DNA of 32,994 nucleotides from Dehalococcoidia bacterium (GCA_030648205.1 JAUSIH010000111.1:1-32994); one strand, 5' to 3'; shown: positions 1 through 8,076, numbered from the stretch's first letter. Notes: a model not told the origin generated them from the letters alone. Made by a program: numbers and translations.

Positions 1-41
1 TCCATGGCACCATCCTACTCCTGGTGCCAGACCGTACTCAA

Positions 42-719
42 TCACCTAACCATAATGGTCTGGTGCATGTTTCTAGTTTGCCTGGCAAGTTTGAGTTGAC
101 AGTTCGCCTTCTTCACATGTCTGACCAGTTCTGAGCGTTTATCACTACTAAGTCTCTCGGTATCCGCTGTCCACGCGCGCGACGAATCAACGAATATGGC
201 GCCTTTGTATATTGGCTTGGGGTGAAGTAAAGATGGATCGATCTTATACGCCGTCAACACGGTGCCCACCGGCATGAATCGAGCGAGTGGGTCGCCTTGC
301 TTCAAGGACTCCTGTATGTCACAAGTCGCTTGTGCTGCTTCTGCGCAGAGTCTTAGCGCAGTTTCCTCGAGCAAGTTCAACAGATCGTGTCGTTCGTGCT
401 GCCTGAATCTGAGTTGACCGCCATCGGGTACGTCCCATGAAAAATTGAAGAACCCTGGAAGCTTGTCAACAAGCCTTGGCTGAAGGTCTTCACTCAATCC
501 AGAGACAGCCACTTGTGCCTTTTCTTCCGCGCTGAGAGTAAGCTGCTTGACTTCAATCGCCAGTTCACGCGACTGTGAGTCCCTGCACACCCAATCCCAA
601 TTCCCCTGCCCAAGCAGGTTTGGATATACTGCCTCCGCCTTTCCTGTGACTGCAAAGGCGACCCCGTGGGCACGGTTGTATGCCCTGAGTACGCGCTGAA
701 CAAAGTCCTGCTCGCTCAA
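42..719 (-). CDS. Unrecognised 225-aa protein, possible PD-(D/E)XK nuclease-like core
   Basis: I do not recognise this family. Residues 40-60 contain a tryptophan-rich turn with Asp42, followed by a beta-strand-like segment ending Glu56-Val57-Lys58. The spacing resembles the D...ExK core of PD-(D/E)XK nucleases, but this is a motif resemblance only. The rest is mixed and soluble, with no signal peptide or membrane segment. The start chosen is a TTG at 719, only 5 bases after the stop of the HIT gene and with a GGAAGG-like Shine-Dalgarno overlapping that stop, so the two are probably transcribed together and may be translationally coupled. The gene is less GC-rich than its neighbours, which suggests acquisition. 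The C-terminus is at a normal stop near the window edge. Confidence 0.6.
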   Translation of the reverse strand: MSEQDFVQRVLRAYNRAHGVAFAVTGKAEAVYPNLLGQGNWDWVCRDSQSRELAIEVKQLTLSAEEKAQVAVSGLSEDLQPRLVDKLPGFFNFSWDVPDGGQLRFRQHERHDLLNLLEETALRLCAEAAQATCDIQESLKQGDPLARFMPVGTVLTAYKIDPSLLHPKPIYKGAIFVDSSRAWTADTERLSSDKRSELVRHVKKANCQLKLARQTRNMHQTIMVR

Positions 720-724
720 CCTTC

Positions 725-1066
725 CTACCCCATCCGGCCGAGGCGGTGGCCGCCCAGGACGTGGACGTGCAGGTGGGAGACCTCCATGCCGCTGTCCGGC
801 CCGCTGTTGACCACGAGTCGGTAGCCCGCCCCCGCGATGCCCTCGCGCCGCGCCACCGCGTTCGCCAGCGCCATCAGGTGTCCCACAAGCGCTTCCTGCG
901 CCGGTGTCATCTCTGCGATGGTCGGGATGTGCTCGCGGGGGATGACCAGGACGTGCGTGGGCGCCTTGGGGTTGATGTCGCGGATGGCGATGCCGCGCTC
1001 GTCCTCCAGGACACGCTCGCTCTTGATCTGGCCGCTGACGATCTTGCAGAAGAGGCAGTCGGGCAT
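725..1066 (-). CDS. HIT (histidine triad) family nucleotide hydrolase/transferase
   Basis: A 113-aa Hint/PKCI-like histidine triad protein. The N-terminal CLFCKI segment (Cys4, Cys7) and the C-terminal SHLHVHVLGG motif, with the triad at His98, His100 and His102, are diagnostic; the middle His of the triad is the family's nucleophile. Such proteins act on nucleoside phosphoramidates or related nucleotides in the cytoplasm, and the physiological substrate is usually unknown. I chose the ATG at 1066 because AAGGTG lies 9 bases upstream and Hint proteins normally start close to the CxxC segment. An in-frame GTG at 1078 is the alternative. It is followed after 5 bases by the 225-aa gene. Confidence 0.9.
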   Translation of the reverse strand: MPDCLFCKIVSGQIKSERVLEDERGIAIRDINPKAPTHVLVIPREHIPTIAEMTPAQEALVGHLMALANAVARREGIAGAGYRLVVNSGPDSGMEVSHLHVHVLGGHRLGRMG

Positions 1067-1080
1067 GGTGTCTGTCACCT

Positions 1081-1175
1081 TATCCCCCGGCCCCTTCTCC
1101 TCAAGGAGAAGAGGAGTTTAAACGAGATTCTGGGAGGACACCTCCCAGGCCCTCCGGCGGGCCGCAAGGCGGCCC
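1081..1175 (+). repeat. Three-hairpin dispersed repeat (family A), copy 1
   Basis: Three successive perfect hairpins occupy the left part of the gap between the HIT gene and the acyl-CoA dehydrogenase: 1094-1111 (CTTCTCC, loop TCAA, GGAGAAG), 1130-1148 (CTGGGAGG, loop ACA, CCTCCCAG) and 1059+100 to 1175, i.e. 1159-1175 (GGGCCGC, loop AAG, GCGGCCC). The same architecture recurs at 1331-1428 (inverted), 4395-4482 and 22788-22881 with different stem sequences. The unlabelled stretch 1176-1330 holds no gene I can support. Confidence 0.75.
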
Positions 1176-1330
1176 TGCACCCCCTTAAATACCTGTGCGG
1201 TATCCGGCTTCAGACAGTAAGCCCCTCTCCCTGCTCAGGAGGGTGTCACCATTGCTATGGCATTGCTTCCACCAGGCCCTTGTACCGCGGGACGACCACG
1301 GCTTCGCTTGTTCTCCGCGCGGGGGAGTCC

Positions 1331-1428
1331 AGAAGGGGTGTTCCCCTCTGGCGGGGGTTGGGGGGACACCCCCAAACCCCTTTTCCCTTCCCCCGCTCCC
1401 TGAGGGAGCGGGGGACCGAGGGGGTGAG
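1331..1428 (-). repeat. Three-hairpin dispersed repeat (family A), copy 2, inverted
   Basis: Read on the minus strand the order is hairpin 1 (1390-1414, an 11-bp stem with a 3-base loop), hairpin 2 (1358-1375, TTGGGGG paired with CCCCCAA) and hairpin 3 (1334-1347, AGGGG paired with CCCCT). The outer end reads CCCTCACC-like on the minus strand, as in the other copies. It faces copy 1 across about 155 bases, making a large imperfect inverted arrangement in a 370-base gap. Confidence 0.75.
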
Positions 1429-1440
1429 GGCAGCGCCCCC

Positions 1441-2574
1441 CTACAGCCCCATCTGCTGGGCGACGCGCTCACGGTGGAAGTCGGCGTCGCCGTAGGCCAG
1501 CTCCGCGGCCTTGGCCCGCCGGAAGTAGAGCTGCATGTCGTGCTCCTTCGTGAAGCCGATGCCGCCGTGTATCTGGTGCCCCAGCGCTGTCACCCGCCGA
1601 TAGGCCTCGCTCGTCCATGCCTTGGCCATGGAGACCTCCTTGGCGCAGGGCAGCCCCTCTTGGAGGCGCCACGCGGCCTCGTACGTCACGAAGCGCGCCC
1701 CGTCCACGTCGGTCACCATGTTGGCGCAATAGTGCTGGATGGCCTGGAAGCTGCCGATGGGCCGCCCGAACTGCACCCGCTGCTTGGCGTACTCCACCGT
1801 CATCTCCAGCACGCGCTGCGCGCCGCCCACCATCTCCGCGCACTTGGCCACCGCCGCCCGCTGCAGGGTCTTCTCCACCACGGGCCAGCCCTTGTTCAGC
1901 ACGCCCACCAGGCTCCGGGCGGGCACCGCGACGCCGTCGAAGACGACCTCGCACTGCTTGTCGGACGCGATGGTCTTCAGCACGGTGTGCGTGATCCCCG
2001 GCGCCTTGCCGCTCACCAGGAACAGGGAGACGCCGTTCTCCGGCTTCGCGCTCCGGCCCGTCCGCGCGACCACGATGATGTCGTCGGCCACGTGCGCGTC
2101 CGGCACGAAGAGCTTGGTACCGTCCAGGATGTAGTCCGCGCCCTTCGCCTTCGCCTTGAGATGGACGCCCTTCGCCTCCCAGGTGGCGCTCGGCTCGGTG
2201 AGGGCCAGCGTCATGATGCGCTCGCCCCGGGCGACGCGCGGCAGTATCTCCTTCTTCTGCTCCTCCGAGCCCGCCTCCAGCAGGGTGCAGGCGCCGAGCA
2301 GCACTGTGGAGAAGAACGGCCCCGGCAGGAGCGCCCGCCCCATCTCCTCCAGCAGGACGCAGAGGTCGAGGAAGCCGCCGCCGCTGCCGCCGTACTTTTC
2401 GGGCAGGGCCAGCCCCAGCCAGCCCAGTCCCGCGATCTTCTCCCACGTCTCCGGGGTGAAGCCCCTCTCGTCTTCTTCCATGGCCCGCACGTAGGACTTG
2501 GGCGCTTCCCTGTCCAGGAAGTCGCGGGCCATCTTTTTGAGCATCTCCTGCTCTTCCGTCAGGCTCAGGTCCAT
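1441..2574 (-). CDS. Acyl-CoA dehydrogenase family protein (possible non-catalytic partner subunit)
   Basis: A 377-aa member of the acyl-CoA dehydrogenase family: alpha-helical N-terminal domain (LTEEQEMLKKMARDF start), middle beta-domain with the ALTEPSATWE region in place of the usual TEPxAGSD FAD/substrate segment, and C-terminal helical domain ending near RRAKAAELAYGDADFHRERV. At the position of the canonical catalytic Glu of medium-chain enzymes (YEG) this protein reads YGD, so the usual base is missing. It lies 212 bases downstream of a second acyl-CoA dehydrogenase on the same strand. Heteromeric alpha2beta2 acyl-CoA dehydrogenases encoded by adjacent unlike genes are known in steroid side-chain degradation. 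A heteromer here is inference; the substrate cannot be read from sequence. Confidence 0.85.
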   Translation of the reverse strand: MDLSLTEEQEMLKKMARDFLDREAPKSYVRAMEEDERGFTPETWEKIAGLGWLGLALPEKYGGSGGGFLDLCVLLEEMGRALLPGPFFSTVLLGACTLLEAGSEEQKKEILPRVARGERIMTLALTEPSATWEAKGVHLKAKAKGADYILDGTKLFVPDAHVADDIIVVARTGRSAKPENGVSLFLVSGKAPGITHTVLKTIASDKQCEVVFDGVAVPARSLVGVLNKGWPVVEKTLQRAAVAKCAEMVGGAQRVLEMTVEYAKQRVQFGRPIGSFQAIQHYCANMVTDVDGARFVTYEAAWRLQEGLPCAKEVSMAKAWTSEAYRRVTALGHQIHGGIGFTKEHDMQLYFRRAKAAELAYGDADFHRERVAQQMGL

Positions 2575-2607
2575 ACGCTCATCTCCCTCAACCGGCTTTG
2601 CTCATGA

Positions 2608-2704
2608 TGTCATCTGAGCGCAGCGAAGAATCTACCTCTGTCTTGAGCTTACCTAGACCCTTCACGGAGCCTGTCCTGAGCGAAGCCGAAGGGTTCAGGG
2701 TGAC
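2608..2704. repeat. Dispersed palindromic repeat (family B) between the two acyl-CoA dehydrogenase genes
   Basis: About 97 bases that begin TGTCATCTGAGCGCAGCG and end GGGTTCAGGGTGACA, so the ends TGTCA and TGACA are inverted. The inner part CTGAGCGAAGCCGAAGGG resembles interspersed repeats common in bacterial intergenic regions. It occupies much of the 212-base gap (2575-2786) and interrupts what otherwise looks like one transcription unit. Confidence 0.6.
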
Positions 2705-2786
2705 AGTGGCTCCGCAGGCGCTTTTTGTGCAAGACTGGGATACCCCCAGGCCCCCGCCGTGCTCGCTGCGCCAGACCCCGCGGGGC

Positions 2787-3962
2787 CTACGCGCGCGGCA
2801 GGCCCAGGCCCTTGTCCGCGATGATGTTGCGCTGCACCTCGGACGAGCCGGCGTAGAGGGTGGGCGCGACCGTGTACAGGTAGTACGACCGCAGGACACC
2901 GTCCAGCACCGCGCGCGGGGACCCCTTCTCCAGTTGCGCGTGCAGGCCCAGCACCTGCATCCCCGTGTTGGCGATCCTCTGGTTCAGCTCAGTGCCGAAG
3001 ACCTTGGACACGGAGCTTTCGTACGCGGGCACCTGGCCCTTCGACTGGAGCCACGCGACGCGATAGGCCAGGGCGCGCGCCACCTGCGTCTCCACGGCCC
3101 GCTCCGCCAGCTTGTGCCGAACGATGGGGTCGGCGGTGAGCGGCCTGCCGTCGCGCAGCGTCTCCCGCGCCGCCCGCGTGATGTCGTCCAGGAGCCGACG
3201 CGCCGCGCCCACGTGCTCCACGCCGGACCGCTCGAAGCTCAGCAGCGCCATAGCGACGTACCAGCCCCGGTTTGTCTCGCCGACGACGTTCGTGCACGGC
3301 ACGCGCACGTCGTCGAAGAAGACCTGGTTGAAGGCGTGGTCGCCCACCATGTTGACGAGCGGTCGCACGGACACTCCCGGCGACCGCATGTCCATCAGCA
3401 GGAAGGTGATGCCCTTGTGCTTTGGCGCGGCGGGGTCGGTGCGGGCCAGCAGGAACATCCAGTCGGCGCGATGGGCGCCGGTGGTCCACGTCTTGGAGCC
3501 GCTGACGACGTAGTCGTCGCCGTCCCGCGTGGCGCGCGTCTGCAGCGAGGCGAGGTCGGAGCCGGCGCCCGGCTCGCTGTAGCCCTGGCACCACAGTCGC
3601 TCTCCTTTTGCGATGCGCGGCAGGTGCTCCCTCTTCTGCTCCTCCGTGCCGAAGAGCATGAGGGTGGGGCCGAGCATGCGCAGGCCGAACTGGTCGCGGC
3701 CGGGCGCGCGGTGGTAGAGCATCTCCTCGCCGAAAATGGCCTGGGCGACGGGGCCCGCGCCCATGCCGCTGTACTCTCGGGGCCAGCCCATGGTGAGCCA
3801 GCCGCGCGCGGCCAGCTTCTTCCGCATCTGCTGGGCCACGGGGAAGACATCGTTGTCCCAGTCCTCCCTGCCGCCGGTCCAGCCGCGCGGCAACTCGTTC
3901 CGAAGGAAGGCGCGCAGGTCCTCCCGGAAGGTCTGCTCCTCGTTGGTGAAGCTGAATTCCAT
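2787..3962 (-). CDS. Acyl-CoA dehydrogenase family protein
   Basis: A 391-aa acyl-CoA dehydrogenase. Visible landmarks are the N-terminal FTNEEQTFREDLRAFL helix, the GYSEPGAGSDLASL segment at the FAD/acyl-CoA cleft, the KTWTTGAHRADW beta-domain strand, FERSGVEHVG, and the C-terminal YAGSSEVQRNIIADKGLGLPR. That tail is typical of actinobacterial FadE-type enzymes, and the position of the medium-chain enzyme Glu is Ala here, so any base must be elsewhere. I chose the ATG at 3962 because homology begins at MEFSFTNEEQ; the longer frame to 3995 adds a basic, non-homologous stretch. It is probably FAD-dependent and cytoplasmic, oxidising an acyl-CoA to its enoyl-CoA. It probably works with the related gene downstream. 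Confidence 0.92.
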   Translation of the reverse strand: MEFSFTNEEQTFREDLRAFLRNELPRGWTGGREDWDNDVFPVAQQMRKKLAARGWLTMGWPREYSGMGAGPVAQAIFGEEMLYHRAPGRDQFGLRMLGPTLMLFGTEEQKREHLPRIAKGERLWCQGYSEPGAGSDLASLQTRATRDGDDYVVSGSKTWTTGAHRADWMFLLARTDPAAPKHKGITFLLMDMRSPGVSVRPLVNMVGDHAFNQVFFDDVRVPCTNVVGETNRGWYVAMALLSFERSGVEHVGAARRLLDDITRAARETLRDGRPLTADPIVRHKLAERAVETQVARALAYRVAWLQSKGQVPAYESSVSKVFGTELNQRIANTGMQVLGLHAQLEKGSPRAVLDGVLRSYYLYTVAPTLYAGSSEVQRNIIADKGLGLPRA

Positions 3963-4040
3963 TGATGCTCTCTTTTTTCTGGCGCGGCGCGGCACGGAAA
4001 CCCCGTAGTTTCCGTGCCGGGACGCCTCAAGAGGACTGGA

Positions 4041-4280
4041 CTAGGGGATGGGCACGACCAGGCAGGTGATGGTGCGAACGATGCCGGGAACCGTGTGCAC
4101 CTTCTGCGTCACCGTCTCCCCCACGGAGTTGAGGTCGGCGGCCTCGATGACCGCCACCACGTCATAGGGGCCGGTCACCGCCTCCACGGTCTTCATGCCC
4201 TTGACCTGGCGCAGGGATGTCACCACGTCGCGGGTCTTGCCCACGGCCGTCTCGATGAGGATGAAAGCGCGGGTAGCCAT
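4041..4280 (-). CDS. Stand-alone Lrp/AsnC ligand-binding (RAM) domain protein
   Basis: A 79-aa protein consisting only of the alpha-beta RAM domain found at the C-terminus of Lrp/AsnC regulators. It shows the pattern AFILIET, then a VKGMKTVEAVTGPYDVVAVIEA core, then VHTVPGIVRTITCLVV. There is no DNA-binding helix-turn-helix. Such stand-alone domains form ring oligomers and may bind amino acids or related effectors. The ATG at 4280 has GGAGGT 7 bases upstream and is preferred over the in-frame GTG at 4289. It lies 78 bases upstream of the acyl-CoA dehydrogenase pair on the same strand, so it may sense a product of that pathway, which is inference. Confidence 0.88.
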   Translation of the reverse strand: MATRAFILIETAVGKTRDVVTSLRQVKGMKTVEAVTGPYDVVAVIEAADLNSVGETVTQKVHTVPGIVRTITCLVVPIP

Positions 4281-4394
4281 GACGTCCACCTCCTTGGAGT
4301 AAGGATTTCGCCGGACGGTGAGGCGCGCTTATTCTAGCCCGGCGCGTATTGGAGTGTCAACCTGGGGATACATCCCCTCTGGCGGCGCAGATAC

Positions 4395-4482
4395 CTCACC
4401 CCCTAGCCCCCTCTCCTGTAGGAGAGGGGGAAAAACAATCTGGGGGATTCCCCCAGACCCCCGACAAAGGGGCTGTGCCCCT
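4395..4482 (+). repeat. Three-hairpin dispersed repeat (family A), copy 3
   Basis: Begins CTCACCCCC and holds three perfect hairpins in series: 4407-4430 (CCCCCTCTCC, loop TGTA, GGAGAGGGGG), 4439-4457 (TCTGGGGG, loop ATT, CCCCCAGA) and 4468-4482 (AGGGGC, loop TGT, GCCCCT). It lies in the 426-base gap between the RAM gene and the luciferase-like gene, which contains no gene I can support. Confidence 0.8.
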
Positions 4483-4523
4483 CTGGACTCCTCAAACCCG
4501 CTGTCCGAAGGAGGTCCGCCACC

Positions 4524-4633
4524 GTCATTCCGGCGCAGAGCTTGCCCCGTACCCGATACGGGGCCGGAATCCAGTGTCGCCCGTCTCGGGTGAGCTTGTG
4601 TTCCTGGGCTCCGGCTTTCGCCGGAGCGACGAG
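4524..4633. repeat. Dispersed palindromic repeat (family C), variant copy
   Basis: Starts GTCATTCCGGCG and ends with CTCCGGCTTTCGCCGGAGCGAC, with an internal GGCCGGAATCCAG. It is a longer, diverged relative of the 71-base copy at 5872-5942. It sits immediately after the family A element in the same gap. Confidence 0.6.
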
Positions 4634-4706
4634 GGGACGAGCCCTTTGCGGTTTGCCATGTCCATGAGTACGTGAGAAGGGACTAGACGCGATTGCCCTG
4701 GGGGCG

Positions 4707-5720
4707 TCAGCCCCCCGCCTTCCGGGGCGCGAACGTCTCTATCGTCGTGCGGATCATATCGCGCGGGACGCCGTGCGCCAGCGCGATGATGGGCAGGGTG
4801 ACGCCCCGGGCGCGGTACTCCTCCAGCTTTTCATGGACCTGGCCTGGCGACCCCGCCAGGCTCACGTCGTCCAGCATGACGTCGGGCAGCGCGGCGGCGG
4901 CCCCCTTCCGGTCGCCCTTCTCCCACAGCTCCTTGATGCGGGCCGCCTCCTCCACGTAGCCGTAGCGCTGCATGAGGTTGTTGTAGTAGACGCCCATGCC
5001 GCCCACGTAGTACGCGACGTGCGCCCGCGCCAGCGCCCGCGCCGTCGCCGCGTCGTCGTCGGAGACGCAGCTTATGAGGTACGGCGCCACCTCGATCTCC
5101 GCGAGGGAGCGGCCCGCCGCCTTCGCCCCCTCCTCCAGCACCTTAAGCTGCACATCGCCGCGCGTGCGGGAGAAGTACGTCGGCATCCAGCCGTCGGCCT
5201 TCTCCCCCGCCATCTTCGTGTTCAGCGGCCCCAGGCTCGCCACGTAGATGGGAATGCGGGCGCGCGGCGGCTTGAACGGCAGCCGGAAGTCCTTCAGGTG
5301 GAATATCTGTCCATCGTAGTTCACCCGCTCGCCGGAGAGGGCCAGCCGGACGATGTCAATGTACTCGCGGGTGCGCTGGATGGGCTTCTCATAGGGCACG
5401 CCGTGCCAGTTCTCAATGACCCGCTGGCCGCTGGTGCCCAGCCCCAGGAGGAAGCGTCCCCCTGATAGCTCGTCCAGCGTGGCCGCCGCCTGGGCGATGG
5501 CCCCCGGCGTGCGGGAGAAGACGTTCACGATGCCCGTGCCCAGATGCAGCCGCTTCGTGTTGCAGGCGAGCAGCGCGAGGGTGACGAAGGCGTCGCGGCC
5601 CCACGACTCCGGCACCCACAGGGCTTCGTACCCCAGCTCGTCAATGCGCCGGACGAACTCGACGGCCTCGCTGCGAGGCAGGTCCTCCGTGCGCGGCTGC
5701 GTGATGGCGATGCGTTGCAA
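4707..5720 (-). CDS. LLM-class (luciferase-like) flavin/F420-dependent oxidoreductase
   Basis: A 337-aa TIM-barrel protein of the bacterial luciferase-like superfamily. Recognisable parts are VRRIDELGYEALWVPESW near the N-terminus, LGTGIVNVFSRTPGAIAQAAATLDELSGGRFLLGLG, the RTREYIDIVRLALSGE segment, IPIYVASLGP and the C-terminal AGSPGQVHEKLEEYRARGV. The overall pattern is closest to coenzyme F420-dependent members (methylene-H4MPT reductase-like), although FMN use cannot be excluded. The start is a TTG at 5720 with GGGAGG 8 bases upstream; no better start lies nearby. The substrate is unknown. It is the first gene of the leftward block, separated from the next by a repeat-filled gap. Confidence 0.88.
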   Translation of the reverse strand: MQRIAITQPRTEDLPRSEAVEFVRRIDELGYEALWVPESWGRDAFVTLALLACNTKRLHLGTGIVNVFSRTPGAIAQAAATLDELSGGRFLLGLGTSGQRVIENWHGVPYEKPIQRTREYIDIVRLALSGERVNYDGQIFHLKDFRLPFKPPRARIPIYVASLGPLNTKMAGEKADGWMPTYFSRTRGDVQLKVLEEGAKAAGRSLAEIEVAPYLISCVSDDDAATARALARAHVAYYVGGMGVYYNNLMQRYGYVEEAARIKELWEKGDRKGAAAALPDVMLDDVSLAGSPGQVHEKLEEYRARGVTLPIIALAHGVPRDMIRTTIETFAPRKAGG

Positions 5721-5871
5721 GCTGTTCCCTCCCTGCTTGTGCTCATGGGGACGCGGGGGCCTTCGTGTATTCTACGGCTTTCCGCCCGCGGATGACACCC
5801 GCGCGCGGCGCGAGACGGGTGCGGACGCTGGCCCCGCTGAGCGTGATAGACGAGCGTCCCGTCCTCTTACC

Positions 5872-5942
5872 GTCATTCCGGCGTATGCCGGAATCCAGCG
5901 TACCCCGGCGCTTCCCTGGATACCGGCTTCCGCCGGTATGAC
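5872..5942. repeat. Dispersed palindromic repeat (family C), 71 bp
   Basis: A short element with imperfect terminal inverted repeats, GTCATTCCGGCG at the left and CGCCGGTATGAC at the right. Each end is itself a small hairpin (CCGGCGTATGCCGG and CCGGCTTCCGCCGG), joined by GAATCCAG and CTGGATACC. It has the organisation of MITE-like or REP-like palindromes. It lies in the 420-base gap between the divergent luciferase-like gene and the restriction-modification operon; the only other thing I see in that gap is the promoter at 6037. Confidence 0.8.
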
Positions 5943-6036
5943 ATAGAGGCATCCGCGCTGTCGCCGCTGAGCGCGGAGGAGACGGACCTCGTGCTCAGCC
6001 TGTTCCGGTAGGCGCGGGCCATCCCCCTCGCTCCCC

Positions 6037-6064
6037 TTGACACGCCGCAGGCGCGGGGTATAGT
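6037..6064 (+). promoter_or_regulatory. Sigma-70-type promoter of the type III restriction-modification operon
   Basis: A perfect -35 TTGACA (6037-6042), 16-base spacer and -10 TATAGT (6059-6064), with transcription expected near 6071 and a leader of about 70 bases before the mod GTG. Confidence 0.65.
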
Positions 6065-6140
6065 GACGGCGTAGGGAGCGCAGCGTCGCAAGAGGGCGGG
6101 CGCTACATGGTTACGCGAAAATCACCTGTGAGGTATATCC

Positions 6141-8068
6141 GTGTCTGGGCATAAGCGAAAGGCGAATCCGGTGGCGCGGGAGTCGGCGAACATCGCCGCC
6201 GAACAGATCGAGAAGCTTAGGGACGCGTTCCCAGAGGCCGTCAGCGAGGGCAAGGTTGACTTCGACAAGCTCCGGGCCGTTCTTGGAGAGGCGGTAGATG
6301 AGCGACCAGAACGGTACTCCTTCACGTGGGCCGGCAAGCGCGACGCCATCCAAATGCTCCAGACGCCCAGCCGCGCGACTCTGGTGCCTGCTCCCAACGA
6401 ATCAGTCAACTTTCAGGAAACGGGCAACATCTTCATTGAGGGCGAAAACCTGGAGGTGCTAAAACTCCTCTACAAGCCTTACTACGGCCGTGTGAAGATG
6501 ATTTACATTGACCCCCCTTACAATACGGGCCATGACTTTATCTACCGCGATAACTACACCGACCCTCTTGACACCTACCTGAAGCTCACGGGCCAAAAGG
6601 ACGGCAATGGCAACCTCTTGACCAGCAACCCCGAAACCAGTGGCCGCTACCACTCTGCGTGGCTTTCCATGATGTACCCCCGACTGTTCCTCGCGCGCCA
6701 GCTTTTACGTGAAGACGGCGTGATATTTGTAAGCATCGATGACCACGAGGTTCACAACCTGCGTTTGGTGATGAATGAGGTTTTTGGAGAGGAAAACTTC
6801 GTGTCCCAAGTCATTGTTCAGAGCAATCCCAGGGGAAGGCAATCCGATCCTTTTCTGGCAACAGTTCATGACTATGTCCTGATTTGGGCGCGCAATGCCG
6901 AAGAATGCGTTCTCGCTGGGGCTGAGCTCTCCGAGGCCCAAGCGGGTGAATTTGATTTGACCGACGCCGACGGAAAAAATATCGACTGCTGGGCCTTAGA
7001 CAGCGCGGATCGGCCTCGCGTAGGGAAGATCGACCAGATATGTTCTTCCCAATCTATGTGAACCCACAATCGCTGAAGGTCTCATTGACCAAAGACGGAG
7101 ACTTCCAGGTGGAGGTATGGCCCAGGAAATCCACTGGACAGAATGGCCGTTGGATGTGGGGGCACCAAAAGGCTGAAAGTGACATCTCGCTCTTGGAGGC
7201 CAGACTGGTCAAGCGCCGTGGTGAATACGACATCTTCGTCCGTGACTACCGCGAAAGGGAGGGCAAAGAAAGGACGCGCAAGTTTAAGACGATCTGGGAC
7301 GCCAAAGAGTTGAACACCCAGGACGGAACGCAAGAGGTGAAGGCGCTGATCGGGAGCGACGCGATGCCCTATCCCAAGCCGGTCGCCCTTCTTAAGGACA
7401 TAGTGACAATGGGGGCTGAAGATGACTCGATAGTTCTGGACTTTTTTGCGGGGTCTGGCACTACTGCCCACGCTGTCCTTGATCTTAACAAACAGGATGG
7501 AGGGGACCGCAAGTTCATCCTTGTCCAGCTTCCCGAGCCTACAGGTCGCACGGATTACCCAACTATCGCTGACATTGGCAAAGAGCGCATCCGTCGGGTT
7601 ATCGCCAAGATGCAAAAGGGAAATGAAGGTAAATTGCTGACCGAGCGCGAGACGCCCTACGACTTGGGGTTCAGGGTGTTCAAGCTGGCGACCTCTAACT
7701 ATCGCTCTTGGGCAGGTGTGTCCGAAAGCACGCCACAAGCCTACGGCGACCAGATAGCCCTGTACGCCGATCCCCTGGTAGAGGGATGGACAGCGGAGAA
7801 CGTGCTGTACGAGGTGGCTATCAAAGAGGGCTATGGGCTGAACTGCGAGATGGAACAAGTACACGGCATCAAGGGTAACACTGTCTATCGCGTGGCTGAC
7901 CCCGACAAGGGACAGTGGTTCCACATCTGCCTTGACGACGCGCTCCAACCTGCGACACTGAAGGCGTTGGACTTGACGGCGGATCGCCTGTTCATTTGCC
8001 GCGACAAGGCCTTGGACGACAAGGCTGCGGCCAATCTCGCGCTGCAATGCCGCCTCAAGACCATTTAG
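6141..8068 (+). CDS. mod: Type III restriction-modification methyltransferase (Mod), split by an apparent one-base frameshift
   Basis: Adenine-N6 DNA methyltransferase of the beta class, the modification and recognition subunit of a type III system. The first frame (6141-7061) carries catalytic motif IV DPPYNTG (residues 124-130) followed by the Mod-typical NYTDPLDTYL and SMMYPRLFLAR segments. The second frame (open to 8068) carries RREDRPDMFFPIYVNP and SAM-binding motif I DFFAGSGTT. Reading the second frame backwards, Mod-like sequence (KYRLLGLRQRGS) continues to an A-tract at 6974-6979 (six A). One extra A there would join the halves into a 642-aa protein of normal size. The GTG start has GAGG 7 bases upstream. 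The break may be an assembly error, a phase-variable off state, programmed slippage or a real mutation. Confidence 0.88.
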
Positions 8069-8076
8069 GGACAAGC

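Noticed and set aside
1195-2607. Long plus-strand open frame (about 470 codons) opposite the acyl-CoA dehydrogenase
   Set aside because: It is the antisense shadow of a well-recognised gene in high-GC DNA; composition is Arg/His/Leu-rich with no family resemblance.
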